Assembly: GCA_022226935.1 (NCBI GenBank)
Contig: CP092081.1
Coordinates: forward strand, 337,149 to 395,595
Length of the DNA stretch: 58,447 nt
Direction of reading: 5' to 3'
Source: Nitrospira sp.
GTDB lineage: Bacteria > Nitrospirota > Nitrospiria > Nitrospirales > Nitrospiraceae
The translations under genes and the position numbers were made by a program. The notes beneath the pieces are model-generated. The model was not told the DNA's origin. It ran no database searches and was given only the letters and a program-made list of their open reading frames with translations. Positions 15,640 through 24,703 of this stretch are shown piece after piece; the first letter of the stretch is position 1; each line of letters opens with the position of its first letter.

Positions 15640-17450
15640 CTCGTTAGGTGATAAGGCACGTCAGTTAGGATCACGCGATCTTTAAACAACAGGGCCCCCT
15701 TCAGCATGAAGGCCCGTTGATTGTGCAGGATATTTTGCCACCACCGGGCGGGAAGAATTTCCGGAATCACCACGGTGACCCAACATTCCTGGTCCTTCTG
15801 CAACACTTGTTCGAGGTAATCCAGCAGGGAACTCAGGACGGATCGATAGGGAGACGGCAGCACCGTGAGAGGAACCCCGCAACCCCACTGGGCCCATTGG
15901 ATTTCGACCCGGGCGGTTTCTTCTGGATCGACATCGACGAGCACGGCGCGAATATCCCCGGACCGGCTTCGCGCATAGTCCACTGCGCGGATGACGGCCC
16001 GATTCACGCCGCCGATCGGAAGGACCACGATATTGCGCCGCGGCAGCGGTGGACGGTGTCCCCGCGACAGCGCGACCTGCTCTGAAACGGCTTTATAGTG
16101 GGAGCGAATGGCCCGGAAAAACGTGATCAACATCGGGATGAGCACGATGACGATCCATGCGCCATGGGCAAACTTGGTGCTGGCGATAATCACGGTCGCA
16201 ATGGCGGTCGTAACGGCACCGATGCCGTTGACCAGCAGTTTCTTTTCCCAGTGCGGTCCCTTCTTGACGAGCCAGCGTTTCACCATCCCGGCTTGTGAGA
16301 TCGTAAAGGACAGGAACACGCCGACGGCGTACAGCGGAATGAGCGCGTGGGTGTCGCCCTTGAAGAGAATGATCAGCAGGCAGGAAAAGACGCCAAGAAT
16401 GATCACGCCGTTGGAGAACACCAGTCGATCGCCCATCATGGACATTTGGTGCGGCATGTAGCTGTCGCGCGCCAGGATCGAGGCCAGCCGGGGGAACCCG
16501 TTGAAACTGCTGTTGGCGGCCAGGATCAAAATGGTCATGGTGGAGGCCTGTACGAGGAAGTACAGGAGGCCGGTTCCAAACGTGGCGCGCGCGATTTGTG
16601 AGACGACGGTCTCGTCGTTTTTCGGCACGATGCCGAAATAGTAGGCCATCGCGCTGATCCCGATGAACAACGTCCCGAGGATCACCGCCATGCCGATCAT
16701 GGTGAACGCGGCGTTTTTAGGCTCAGGCTTCTTAAACGCGGAGACGCCGTTCGAAATGACTTCGACACCCGTCAACGCCGTACAGCCGGAAGAAAAGGCG
16801 CGCAGGAGGAGAAAGAGCGTCAAGGGTTCCGTCGGAGCCAGGCTCGGCAGTGGTTCGATCCTGGTCGCGTGGCCGAGCAGGATTTGAATCGCGCCCACGC
16901 CAAGCATGGCCATCAGGGTGCCGATAAACAAGTACGTGGGTATGGCAAAAAACTGACCGGATTCCCGTACGCCGCGCAGGTTGACGACGGTCACAAGGAG
17001 GATCGCGGCGACGCAGAGGGCCTCCCTGTGAGCGAGAAGATCGGGGAAGGCTGAAGTGAGCGCCGCGATCCCGGCCGCGACGCTCACTGCGACCGTCAGC
17101 ACATAATCGATCATCAGTGCGGCTGCCGCAACCAGACCGGGCCATTCTCCAAGATTGGACTTGCCGACGATATACGCTCCGCCGCCTTCTGGATATTCAA
17201 AGATGATTTGGCGATAGGACATGGTCAGAATGACGAGCAGCCCGATGATCGACAGGCTGAGCGGGATGGAATAGCCGACCATGGCCGTCCCGGCCAGGGT
17301 GAGGACGAGCAGAATCTCCTCCGTGGCGTAGGCCACCGAAGATAAGGCGTCGGAGGAGAAGACGGCTAGGGCGAGTCGCTTAGAAAGGCGTTCGTGAGCG
17401 GCTTCCTTCGTCTTGAGTGGCAGGCCAACAAGCCAGCGTTTCAAGATCAT
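15636..17450 (-). CDS. APC-superfamily permease, KimA-like
   Basis: Protein of 604 residues with twelve predicted membrane helices in the first about 450 residues and a cytosolic C-terminal domain of about 150 residues with an alternating beta/alpha, USP-like pattern (NIVVLPIGGVNRAVIRAV). The N-terminal segment containing HERLSKRLALAVFSSDALSS and VAYATEEILLVL is diagnostic of a subgroup usually labelled amino-acid permease but including the K+/H+ symporter KimA, which has the same length. Substrate therefore could be potassium or an amino acid; I lean to potassium on architecture only. It is divergent from the multicopper oxidase gene and overlaps the following PKD-protein gene by 4 bp. Confidence 0.82.
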   Translation of the reverse strand: MILKRWLVGLPLKTKEAAHERLSKRLALAVFSSDALSSVAYATEEILLVLTLAGTAMVGYSIPLSLSIIGLLVILTMSYRQIIFEYPEGGGAYIVGKSNLGEWPGLVAAAALMIDYVLTVAVSVAAGIAALTSAFPDLLAHREALCVAAILLVTVVNLRGVRESGQFFAIPTYLFIGTLMAMLGVGAIQILLGHATRIEPLPSLAPTEPLTLFLLLRAFSSGCTALTGVEVISNGVSAFKKPEPKNAAFTMIGMAVILGTLFIGISAMAYYFGIVPKNDETVVSQIARATFGTGLLYFLVQASTMTILILAANSSFNGFPRLASILARDSYMPHQMSMMGDRLVFSNGVIILGVFSCLLIILFKGDTHALIPLYAVGVFLSFTISQAGMVKRWLVKKGPHWEKKLLVNGIGAVTTAIATVIIASTKFAHGAWIVIVLIPMLITFFRAIRSHYKAVSEQVALSRGHRPPLPRRNIVVLPIGGVNRAVIRAVDYARSRSGDIRAVLVDVDPEETARVEIQWAQWGCGVPLTVLPSPYRSVLSSLLDYLEQVLQKDQECWVTVVIPEILPARWWQNILHNQRAFMLKGALLFKDRVILTDVPYHLTR

Positions 17451-17628
17451 GCGACATTATGCCTCAACTGGCGGAAAAGAGACAATGGAGCGAGGCGATT
17501 CCCGCTGTGTCATCGACCGATGCTCAACGGTTGCACTTCGATGTCTCATGATGCCTGCCTTACGCGGAGAACGAGTCGGAATCATCGAAGGCGTAAATGA
17601 CATTTAGGCTCGCGACGAGGCAAGGGGG
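17451..17628. other. Non-coding divergent promoter region
   Basis: The gap between the permease gene and the multicopper oxidase gene (362 bp in all) contains no convincing gene. The right half carries the oxidase promoter and leader; the left half presumably carries the permease promoter, which I could not define. Confidence 0.6.
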
Positions 17629-17657
17629 TTGACAGAGACGGGGGAGTTCAGTAATCT
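17629..17657 (+). promoter_or_regulatory. Sigma-70 promoter of the multicopper oxidase gene
   Basis: A consensus -35 TTGACA (17629-17634) is followed by a 17-bp spacer and TAATCT (17652-17657). Transcription would begin near 17664, giving a leader of about 150 nt before the ATG at 17813. Confidence 0.75.
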
Positions 17658-17666
17658 CCGGCCCTT

Positions 17667-17697
17667 GTTTCAGGGGAGTGCCCTGCGGGCGTGAAAC
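17667..17697 (+). promoter_or_regulatory. Nested hairpin at the 5' end of the oxidase mRNA leader
   Basis: GTTTCA (17667-17672) pairs with TGAAAC (17692-17697), and inside it GCCC-TGC-GGGC forms a second stem. The structure would begin almost at the predicted transcription start. I could not match it to a known riboswitch class. Confidence 0.4.
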
Positions 17698-17812
17698 CGT
17701 GGGATTACAACCAGAACGAGTCGCTCTTTTATCGAGGTTGTCATGTTCTAGTTCGTAAGCGCTCAAACATTTACATCAGTTCCATCCAAACTCTATCCAA
17801 GGAGGCCGGTCC

Positions 17813-20800
17813 ATGGATTGTTATTGGTTCCCTCGCGTCACATCGCGCGCCCTCAGCGTTATTGCTGGCGGCGCGCTGATGTGCCTGCCGCTCACCGCGT
17901 CGGCTGAAAGTCAGCTGCACACGGATGGAGCAGTCCCTCAACACACAGCGATGTCCCATCAACTCCCGTCGTGGGCGGAAAAGTTGAAGGGGCAAACGAT
18001 CGTCGAAGACACGATGGCTGGAAAGCCAGAGCGCTCTGCGATGGTCGAGCAGCAGCACCAGCGGGTCATGGAACATTTGACCAACGACCCGCAGGCGCAA
18101 GCGGTCAATACGGGTATGTTCAATACCCAGACCATGATGCATCAATATGGGGCAGGTGGTCAGGACCTTCTTCTGATGTCTGACCCGCGAGTGGAGCCAG
18201 TGGCAATGACGAATGGCGGGAAGTGCCCCGCCACTGCGCCGGTCCGGCAGTACAATGTGTCGGCGATCAACGTCGAAATCACGCTCAACCAGTGGCTCGA
18301 TTTTTATCCCGGCTACATGTACACGCTGGATGAGAATCTCGACAAGGTACGGGCGGAGGAGACGAAGAATCGGGAAGCCCGCGACAAGGAAGGGTTTGAT
18401 CCCGGTGCGGTGATTCCCGGCGTGCAGGCCCAGTGGATTCAGCCGCTGACGATTCGCGGCAACCAGGGCGACTGCGTCAAGATCAAGTTGACCAACAAGT
18501 TAGAAGGTGGCGAAGACGTCAGTCTTCACATCCACGGTTCCAGCATGGTGGTGAGCGCCACCGGTGCCGCAGCCGCTACCACCAATTCCGACAGCATCGT
18601 TCAAAAGGACAAGAGCGGCGAGTTCGAGTGGTACATCCATCCGAGCACGCAGGAAGGCGTCCGCCAGTTCCATACGTTCGCCAATGACCGCGAACTGACC
18701 GTGATGGGTCTCTTCGGGTCGTTCGTGGTCGAGCCGCGTGGATCCGAGTACCTGGAAGCCTTGGGTACCGGCGATGCGACTCCGACCGCGAGCGGTTGGC
18801 AGGTCATCATTCGGAACGGCACCGGCCCGGATTTCCGTGAATTCGTGCTGTACTACCACGAAGTCGGCGATGAGGCGTTCCGCCCCGTCAATAAGAAGGG
18901 CGACTTCCTTCCGCAGCGCGATCCGCTGACGGACGCCTATCGTCCGGGTGGCCGCGCGATCAATTATCGAAGCGAGCCCTTCGGCATCAATAATATGCAC
19001 GTGCAGCACGAGTACTTCGGCTTCGAAGACGAGTCGATGGGGTACAGCTCGTACACCTTCGGCGATCCGTCTCCCACGATCCCGCGCTCCTACATGGGCG
19101 ATCCGGCGAAGTTCCGCCTGGTTCATGGTGGATCGGAGGTCTTCCATAGCCACCATCCCCATGGCGGCACGATCCGGTGGCCGCGCAGCCCGCGCGCCAT
19201 CGATGACATGAATCTGTGGACGACCGCCGGAAACGGACCGGTCAAGTATCCTGTGATCCGTGCCAAGACGGACCGTGTCGACGTCGAAGTCATCGGTCCG
19301 TCAGAAGCATTGGACCTCGAGACCGAGTGCGGTTCGGGTCTGTGCCAGCAGCTGGCCGGCGACTTCCTCTTCCATTGCCATGTGGCCCACCATTATGTGG
19401 CGGGTATGTGGGGATATTGGCGGGTCTACAACACGCTGCAACAGGGCGACATGCGCAATGACGTCATGCCTGATCTGCGTGAGTTGCCCGATCGAAAGGG
19501 GCGCATCAAGGGCCCGATCACGTCGGACAAGTTAGTCGGTCAGACGGTGGATTGGTTCGGCAAAGCCTTCAAGATCGTCGAGAAGGGCAAGAGTGACTGG
19601 AAGTCCAATCCGGCCGTCGTCACGATCAAGGACTGGGTCGAGATGCAGCTCCCGACGATGGGCAAGCCGGGACACAAGAATGACGAAAAGGGGCAGACCG
19701 TTTCCTACGATGCCACGGTATTGGATTGGGCCTGGGAAGGCACCCGTGCATTGAGCGAACCGGAAAGCGCCATTGACAATCCGAAGTATAAGTCGACCCA
19801 CCCGGGCAAGCGGCATCCGATCACGTTCGAGCCGTTGACCGGTAAAGTGGCATGGCCTCACCTCACGCCGCATTTCGGGCGACGGGTCATGTTCTCGCCG
19901 AATCACGTGGGCGCGCCCTGGTTGGAGATGATCCGCCGTGACGCCAACGGTGAGGAGAGTGTCGACCAGGCATTGCCGGGTGAGAACGGCAACTGGAGCC
20001 TCTGCCCGGAGAATGCCGGACGGAAGCACTACAATGTCCACTTCATCAAGCTGCCGATCACCATCGCCAAGAAGACGGGGAAAGAGCCGCCGGTCGTCGA
20101 TCCGAACGGCTTGATCTATGTCTTGCATGAAGAGGAAGCCGAGATCCGGAAGAACGATGATTTGAAGTATCCGCTGGTCGTGCGCGGCAACATCTACGAT
20201 TGCGTGGATTGGACCTTGACCAGCGAATGGGATGACGACGACTACACGAACTTCCAGTCGTCGAAGATCAACACCCACTGGCACTTCTTGCAATTCGACA
20301 ACCAGGCGTCAGACGGCGTAATCACCGGCTTCTCGTACGAACAGTCGGTGCGTCCGTTCACGATGCTGGAAAAGAAGAATGCGAAGGGGTTGCCGGTTCC
20401 GATGAACACGGTCGTGACCGCCGCCGCTAAAAAGGGCGCGAACACGATCACGGTGAAGAATGCGAAGCAATTCCATGTCGGGACCCTGCTCCTGGTCGGT
20501 GCCGACAATGTGAAGGGCAATGAAATCTCCCGTATCAAGGCCATCAATGGGAACACCATTACGTTGGCCAAAGGGCTGAAGAACGATCACCCGGCCAATG
20601 ACATCGTCACGGTCGAGTTCGTGCGTCAGCGGTTCTGGGTCGATGCGGACGTGGGAACCGTGTTCTGGCACGACCATGCGTTCGGTGCGACCACCTGGCC
20701 GCACGGCGGCTTCGGCACTTTCATCGCCGAGCCGGTTGGGTCCACGTATCATGACCCGAAGACTGGAAAGCTGATCCGTAGCGGACCGATCGCGGACATT

Positions 20801-22678
20801 CACACGAATGAACCGGTTGGCCATGGCGTGAACAACAGCTTCCGCGAGTTGATGGTGCAAGTGCACGACACCGTGCCGCATACCGTCAACATCGTCACGG
20901 CGGGCAACCCTCCCGGGCAGCCGATCGAAGTGGCGCTCGAAGCGGGAAAAACCGTCTCCTTCATGATGCCCGAGAAGATCTACATGACGCCGATGCCGTT
21001 CTTGAATGGTGGTACGCACACCACCGGCAGCGGTCTGAATTTCCGGGCGGCGCCGGTGGCGCAGCGATTGGCGACCAATCCTGATGCGTCACAGATCTTC
21101 AGCAGCCAGGTGCACGGCGATCCTTATACGCCTACCTTGCGTGCCTATGTCGGTGACACGATGGTGTTCCGCCTGTTGCACACGCTCATGAACGAGTCGA
21201 TGGTCTGGACCCTGTCCGGCCATACGTTCTGGACCGAGCGGTATGCCCAGGATGCGAACCGGAAGAATTCGATCCATATCGGTATCGCCGAACGGTATGA
21301 CTTGGTGGTTCCTGAGGCGGGTGGATCACGGCATCAAGCCGGTGACTACATCCACTTCAACGGCCGGTCCTCGAAGTTTTCCGAGGGTGGCTGGGGCATT
21401 ATCCGAGTCCTGGACAAAGAGCAGGCTGATTTGAAGAAGCTGCCCGCGGGCTTTTCCAACAAGGGGGAGATGCCGAAGCCGTTGCCGGTGTGTCCTGCCG
21501 ATGCGCCTGTCAAGCAGTTCAACGTGGTGGCGATGGACTATGCCGGCATGAAGTTCAATGCCAAGGCACCGGAATCCATCGAAGTGGACTTTGAGCGACG
21601 GATCCTCATGACCAATGCTGAAGCGAAGATCTATGCATTGGAAGAGGACACCGCCAAGGTCGCCGCCGGCGCGCATCCGATGCCGCTGACGCTTCGTGTG
21701 AACAGCGGCGATTGCGTCAAGGTGCATTTGAAGAACAAGATGAAGGACAGCAAAGCCTCCTTCTCTGCAATCGGCCTGGCCTTCGATCCGAAGGATTCTA
21801 TGGGCGCGAACGTGGGGAACAATCCGGGAGACCAGACGGTGGCCCCGGGAGGCGAGCGTGACTATACGTATTATGCGGATCCGTTCAACGGCGAGACCAC
21901 GTCGTTGGTGTGGGATTGGGGCAATGTGATGACCAATCCGCGGAACGGGTTGTTCGGTGCCGTCGTGGTCGGTCCTAAAGGATCGAAGTATCGTGATCCC
22001 AAGACCGGCGCGGATCTGTCGAATAAGAATGCCTGGGCGGCCGATGTCATCATCGACCACTCGGTGCCGGGTAATGAAACGCGGGCGAATTATCGTGACG
22101 TGGCGTTGTTCTTCCAAGACGAAGACAACATCATCGGCACGAGCTTCATGCCCTATGTGCAGAACGTGGCGGGGTTGACCGGCGTCAATTACCGGTCGGA
22201 ACCGTACAAGTTCCGCGAAGAGCAGGGGTGTTCGCTCGGCAAGGTGTTCCAACCTTGTAAGGCGGATAAGCCGGAAGATCCGGCCACCCCGCTTATCGAG
22301 GCGCATGCCGGTGACCCGGTGCGCATCCATGTGCTGGGTGTGAGCAACGAGCAGAACGGCATGTTCAGCGTGGAGAAGCACGAGTGGCCGATCGAGCCGT
22401 TCATGCGCGGCGCTGACTTGATCAGCGTGGTTGAATTCTCCGGCTCCGAGACGATCGATGCCTTCCTGCCCTCCGCGGGTGGAATGTATCGGATGCCCGG
22501 CGATTATGTGTATAGCAACCAGCGGTTGCCATACTCACAGTCCGGCCAGTGGGGCTATGTACGGGTGTTGCCGTCCGGCGATACCAGGTTGCTGCCCTTG
22601 ACCGGCGCCGGTACTGGGTCGAAGAGTGCCGAAGTCGAGCAGCCTGCGGCACACGCGATGCCTGTCGCGTCGAAGTAA
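17813..22678 (+). CDS. Giant secreted multicopper oxidase-like protein
   Basis: Protein of 1621 residues with a signal peptide (about 1-31). Three homologous units each begin with a CP..AP+.(Y/F)NV motif, near residues 136, 729 and 1226, and each seems to hold two cupredoxin-like domains, about six in all. Copper motifs in unit 1: HIHGSS (about 238), HSHHPHGG (about 445) and HCHVAHHYVAGMWGYW (about 520, the Cys-containing T1/T2/T3 motif). Unit 2: HWHFLQFD (about 821) and FWHDHAFG (about 951). Unit 3 has lost these histidines. Length and multi-unit layout recall the bacterial Mn(II)-oxidase-type multicopper oxidases (MofA/McoA/MnxG class), but substrate is not predictable. A strong promoter, AAGGAGG ribosome site and strongly C-ending codons suggest high expression. 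It heads the copper cluster that follows. Confidence 0.85.
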   Translation: MDCYWFPRVTSRALSVIAGGALMCLPLTASAESQLHTDGAVPQHTAMSHQLPSWAEKLKGQTIVEDTMAGKPERSAMVEQQHQRVMEHLTNDPQAQAVNTGMFNTQTMMHQYGAGGQDLLLMSDPRVEPVAMTNGGKCPATAPVRQYNVSAINVEITLNQWLDFYPGYMYTLDENLDKVRAEETKNREARDKEGFDPGAVIPGVQAQWIQPLTIRGNQGDCVKIKLTNKLEGGEDVSLHIHGSSMVVSATGAAAATTNSDSIVQKDKSGEFEWYIHPSTQEGVRQFHTFANDRELTVMGLFGSFVVEPRGSEYLEALGTGDATPTASGWQVIIRNGTGPDFREFVLYYHEVGDEAFRPVNKKGDFLPQRDPLTDAYRPGGRAINYRSEPFGINNMHVQHEYFGFEDESMGYSSYTFGDPSPTIPRSYMGDPAKFRLVHGGSEVFHSHHPHGGTIRWPRSPRAIDDMNLWTTAGNGPVKYPVIRAKTDRVDVEVIGPSEALDLETECGSGLCQQLAGDFLFHCHVAHHYVAGMWGYWRVYNTLQQGDMRNDVMPDLRELPDRKGRIKGPITSDKLVGQTVDWFGKAFKIVEKGKSDWKSNPAVVTIKDWVEMQLPTMGKPGHKNDEKGQTVSYDATVLDWAWEGTRALSEPESAIDNPKYKSTHPGKRHPITFEPLTGKVAWPHLTPHFGRRVMFSPNHVGAPWLEMIRRDANGEESVDQALPGENGNWSLCPENAGRKHYNVHFIKLPITIAKKTGKEPPVVDPNGLIYVLHEEEAEIRKNDDLKYPLVVRGNIYDCVDWTLTSEWDDDDYTNFQSSKINTHWHFLQFDNQASDGVITGFSYEQSVRPFTMLEKKNAKGLPVPMNTVVTAAAKKGANTITVKNAKQFHVGTLLLVGADNVKGNEISRIKAINGNTITLAKGLKNDHPANDIVTVEFVRQRFWVDADVGTVFWHDHAFGATTWPHGGFGTFIAEPVGSTYHDPKTGKLIRSGPIADIHTNEPVGHGVNNSFRELMVQVHDTVPHTVNIVTAGNPPGQPIEVALEAGKTVSFMMPEKIYMTPMPFLNGGTHTTGSGLNFRAAPVAQRLATNPDASQIFSSQVHGDPYTPTLRAYVGDTMVFRLLHTLMNESMVWTLSGHTFWTERYAQDANRKNSIHIGIAERYDLVVPEAGGSRHQAGDYIHFNGRSSKFSEGGWGIIRVLDKEQADLKKLPAGFSNKGEMPKPLPVCPADAPVKQFNVVAMDYAGMKFNAKAPESIEVDFERRILMTNAEAKIYALEEDTAKVAAGAHPMPLTLRVNSGDCVKVHLKNKMKDSKASFSAIGLAFDPKDSMGANVGNNPGDQTVAPGGERDYTYYADPFNGETTSLVWDWGNVMTNPRNGLFGAVVVGPKGSKYRDPKTGADLSNKNAWAADVIIDHSVPGNETRANYRDVALFFQDEDNIIGTSFMPYVQNVAGLTGVNYRSEPYKFREEQGCSLGKVFQPCKADKPEDPATPLIEAHAGDPVRIHVLGVSNEQNGMFSVEKHEWPIEPFMRGADLISVVEFSGSETIDAFLPSAGGMYRMPGDYVYSNQRLPYSQSGQWGYVRVLPSGDTRLLPLTGAGTGSKSAEVEQPAAHAMPVASK

Positions 22679-22704
22679 GCTGGCGACATCTCACGCGATG
22701 TGAG

Positions 22705-22737
22705 AAAGGGGGGAGCCTGAAAGGGCTCCCCCCTTTT
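22705..22737 (+). terminator. Rho-independent terminator after the multicopper oxidase gene
   Basis: A 13-bp stem (AAAGGGGGGAGCC / GGCTCCCCCCTTT) with a 6-nt loop is followed by a short T run, 27 nt after the stop codon. Confidence 0.9.
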
Positions 22738-22763
22738 GTTCTGAGACGGGGATTGTGTATGAT
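22736..22763 (+). promoter_or_regulatory. Possible sigma-70 promoter of the first copper-protein gene
   Basis: TTGTTC and TATGAT (22758-22763) are separated by 16 bp, with TGTG directly before the -10. The -35 overlaps the T-tract of the terminator. Start codon of the next gene is at 22833. Confidence 0.4.
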
Positions 22764-22832
22764 CTGCTCAGTGCCTGAAAGCAGGTCGACTGAGGCGCTC
22801 TGACCAACCTATCATCGTTGGAGGATTCATAC

Positions 22833-23741
22833 ATGCGAACGGCAGGACTCGCTTTGTTTACTGCATTATGTGTTTTCTCTTCTCCATCGTGGGCTTATGA
22901 GGAAATCACCGTCATGGATGGTGGCAGTATCACCGGTACGGTGACGATGACGGGAGGCAAGCCGACCCCGAAAGGATATAACCTGATCACGTTTCCGGAT
23001 CCTGTATATTGCGGGCGTATCTCAACCGGGACAGGCTGGAGAATTCTTGACGAGTTCTCAATGACTTCCGGAAGCGGGTTGAAAGATGTGGTGGTCCTTC
23101 TGACAGATGCTACGAAAGGGAAACCGTTTAAATTTGAACCGCTTACGATAGAAGCGCGGGACTGTCGGTTTCTCCCGTTTGTCACGGTTGTCAGAGACGG
23201 CTCCGAGGTGGTGGTCATGAACATGGACCCGGTCATGCATGACATTCAAGCGTATGAGACCTCCCAACTCGGGCCCCGCGTACTGTTCAATACGCCTCTG
23301 CCGATGAATCCTCATCACAAGCGGTTTGTCACCGCGGAAAGCCATGAACATTTGGCCGGAGAACCGGTGAAAGAAGCGATTCACATGACGAAGGGGCGGC
23401 GGATTTTCGTGATGCAGTGCGGATTTCACGCCTATATGGAAAGTTGGGGCCTGGCCGTCGACAATCCCTATTACGCTCTGACGACTGATGGCGGCACGTT
23501 TACGCTCCCCGATGTGCCTCCCGGCGAATACACCCTCATGGCCTGGCATCCGGCCTTAGGGACCATGCTGCAGAAAAAAGTCACGGTGACGGAAAAGAGA
23601 ACGTCCACGGTCGATTTCGCATTCGAGGCTCCGAAAGGCCGGCGCAGCGTCCACGAGATCGAGCACAATCCCCATTATGGACCGGAATCCCTTGGCAAGG
23701 TCGTGGATATTCGACCGACGTTAGAAAGGCAGGTTCCGTAG
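22833..23741 (+). CDS. Periplasmic amicyanin-like copper protein, tandem copy A
   Basis: Protein of 302 residues with a signal peptide (about 1-21). A beta-sandwich segment starts GGSITGTVTMTGG, followed by a cupredoxin-like core: the MDPVMHDIQAYE segment supplies a candidate first histidine, and CGFHAYM (CxxHxxM, the spacing found in amicyanin) supplies Cys, His and Met ligands. A C-terminal carboxypeptidase-regulatory-like beta domain follows (GTFTLPDVPPGEYTLMAWHP). It is probably a secreted single-electron carrier or copper protein. The ATG at 22833 has GGAGGA before it. The next gene is a tandem paralogue 29 bp away, so the pair forms an operon with the genes to 26777. Confidence 0.8.
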   Translation: MRTAGLALFTALCVFSSPSWAYEEITVMDGGSITGTVTMTGGKPTPKGYNLITFPDPVYCGRISTGTGWRILDEFSMTSGSGLKDVVVLLTDATKGKPFKFEPLTIEARDCRFLPFVTVVRDGSEVVVMNMDPVMHDIQAYETSQLGPRVLFNTPLPMNPHHKRFVTAESHEHLAGEPVKEAIHMTKGRRIFVMQCGFHAYMESWGLAVDNPYYALTTDGGTFTLPDVPPGEYTLMAWHPALGTMLQKKVTVTEKRTSTVDFAFEAPKGRRSVHEIEHNPHYGPESLGKVVDIRPTLERQVP

Positions 23742-23770
23742 CAGCGCGAGAATCACAGACAAGGAAGGTC

Positions 23771-24703
23771 ATGATGCTGAATCGAGCTCAGAAGATTCAT
23801 TCCTTCGCAGTGGCTGTGCTGTTGTGGGCGGGGTTGGTGGTATCGCCGGTGGGGGCCTATGAGGTGATCGACGTGCAGCACGGCGGCACCGTCGGTGGGA
23901 CAGTGACGCTGTCCGGCGGCATTCCAGACCCCAAAGCCTTCAACCTCATCACGTTTCCGGACCCCACGTACTGTGGCCGGATTTCAAACGGAAGTGGATG
24001 GCGCTTGCTGCGCGATTTCATCGTCTCCCCGGAGGGGGGACTGAAGAACGCCATTGTCACGCTCGAAGGAGTGGACTCGGGGAAAGCCTTTGATATGTCC
24101 GTGCCCTTGATCGAAGCGCGCGATTGCATGTTTCAGCCGTGGGTGACGATCGTACGGAATGGGCATGCGGTGGAAGTCGTGAATATGGACCCGGTGATGC
24201 ACGATATCCAGGGCTATGAAACGTCGCCGGAGGCGGGAGCGCGGGTCCTTTTCAATACGCCGTTGATTCTCAATCACCAGCATCAGCGGGGGAATATGCG
24301 CGCCGTGCACAATCACGCTCCGGGCAAGTCGCTCGTCGGGCCAGTGTATTTAAATAAGGGCCGGCGAACGTTTTACATGCAGTGTGGGTTTCACGCCTAT
24401 ATGGAAAGTTGGGCCATGGCCGTCAACAACCCCTATTACGCGGTGACGGACGACCAGGGAGCTTTCAAAATCGAAAACGTCCCGCCGGGCACGTATCAAA
24501 TGGTGGTCTGGCATCCGCAGTCAGGGCCTGGAGTGACGCGGACGATCACGATCGCTCCGGATGGAACGACGACCGAAAAAGTGGCGCTCCCGGCTCCAAA
24601 AGGGACGCGTACGGCGTACCGCGTCATGGACAATCCGCGATTTGGTCTTGAGTCACTCGGGCATCCCGTGGAGATTCAGCCGTTGGTGGAGCATCAGCAC
24701 TAA
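23771..24703 (+). CDS. Periplasmic amicyanin-like copper protein, tandem copy B
   Basis: Protein of 310 residues, a clear paralogue of the preceding gene: shared motifs include NLITFPDP, YCGRIS, NMDPVMHDIQ, the copper loop CGFHAYMESW and WHP near the C-terminus. Signal peptide about 1-28. The Cys-His-Met loop and the upstream MHD histidine are kept, so both copies should bind copper. AAGGAAGG precedes the start; ATG 23774 is an alternative. Differences between the copies concentrate in the middle loop after the first histidine (an extra His-rich NHQHQRGNMRAVHNHAPG segment here), which could alter partner choice or add a metal site. Confidence 0.8.
   Translation: MMLNRAQKIHSFAVAVLLWAGLVVSPVGAYEVIDVQHGGTVGGTVTLSGGIPDPKAFNLITFPDPTYCGRISNGSGWRLLRDFIVSPEGGLKNAIVTLEGVDSGKAFDMSVPLIEARDCMFQPWVTIVRNGHAVEVVNMDPVMHDIQGYETSPEAGARVLFNTPLILNHQHQRGNMRAVHNHAPGKSLVGPVYLNKGRRTFYMQCGFHAYMESWAMAVNNPYYAVTDDQGAFKIENVPPGTYQMVVWHPQSGPGVTRTITIAPDGTTTEKVALPAPKGTRTAYRVMDNPRFGLESLGHPVEIQPLVEHQH

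Noticed and set aside
17664..17760. Possible manganese (yybP-ykoY) or other known riboswitch in the oxidase leader because of GGGGAGTG
   Set aside because: Only a short block resembles the consensus; the paired L1/L3 sequences of the manganese class are missing, and no other class fitted.
21326..22381. 351-codon minus-strand frame opposite the multicopper oxidase gene
   Set aside because: Shadow of a strongly coding region with no domain signature and no ribosome site.
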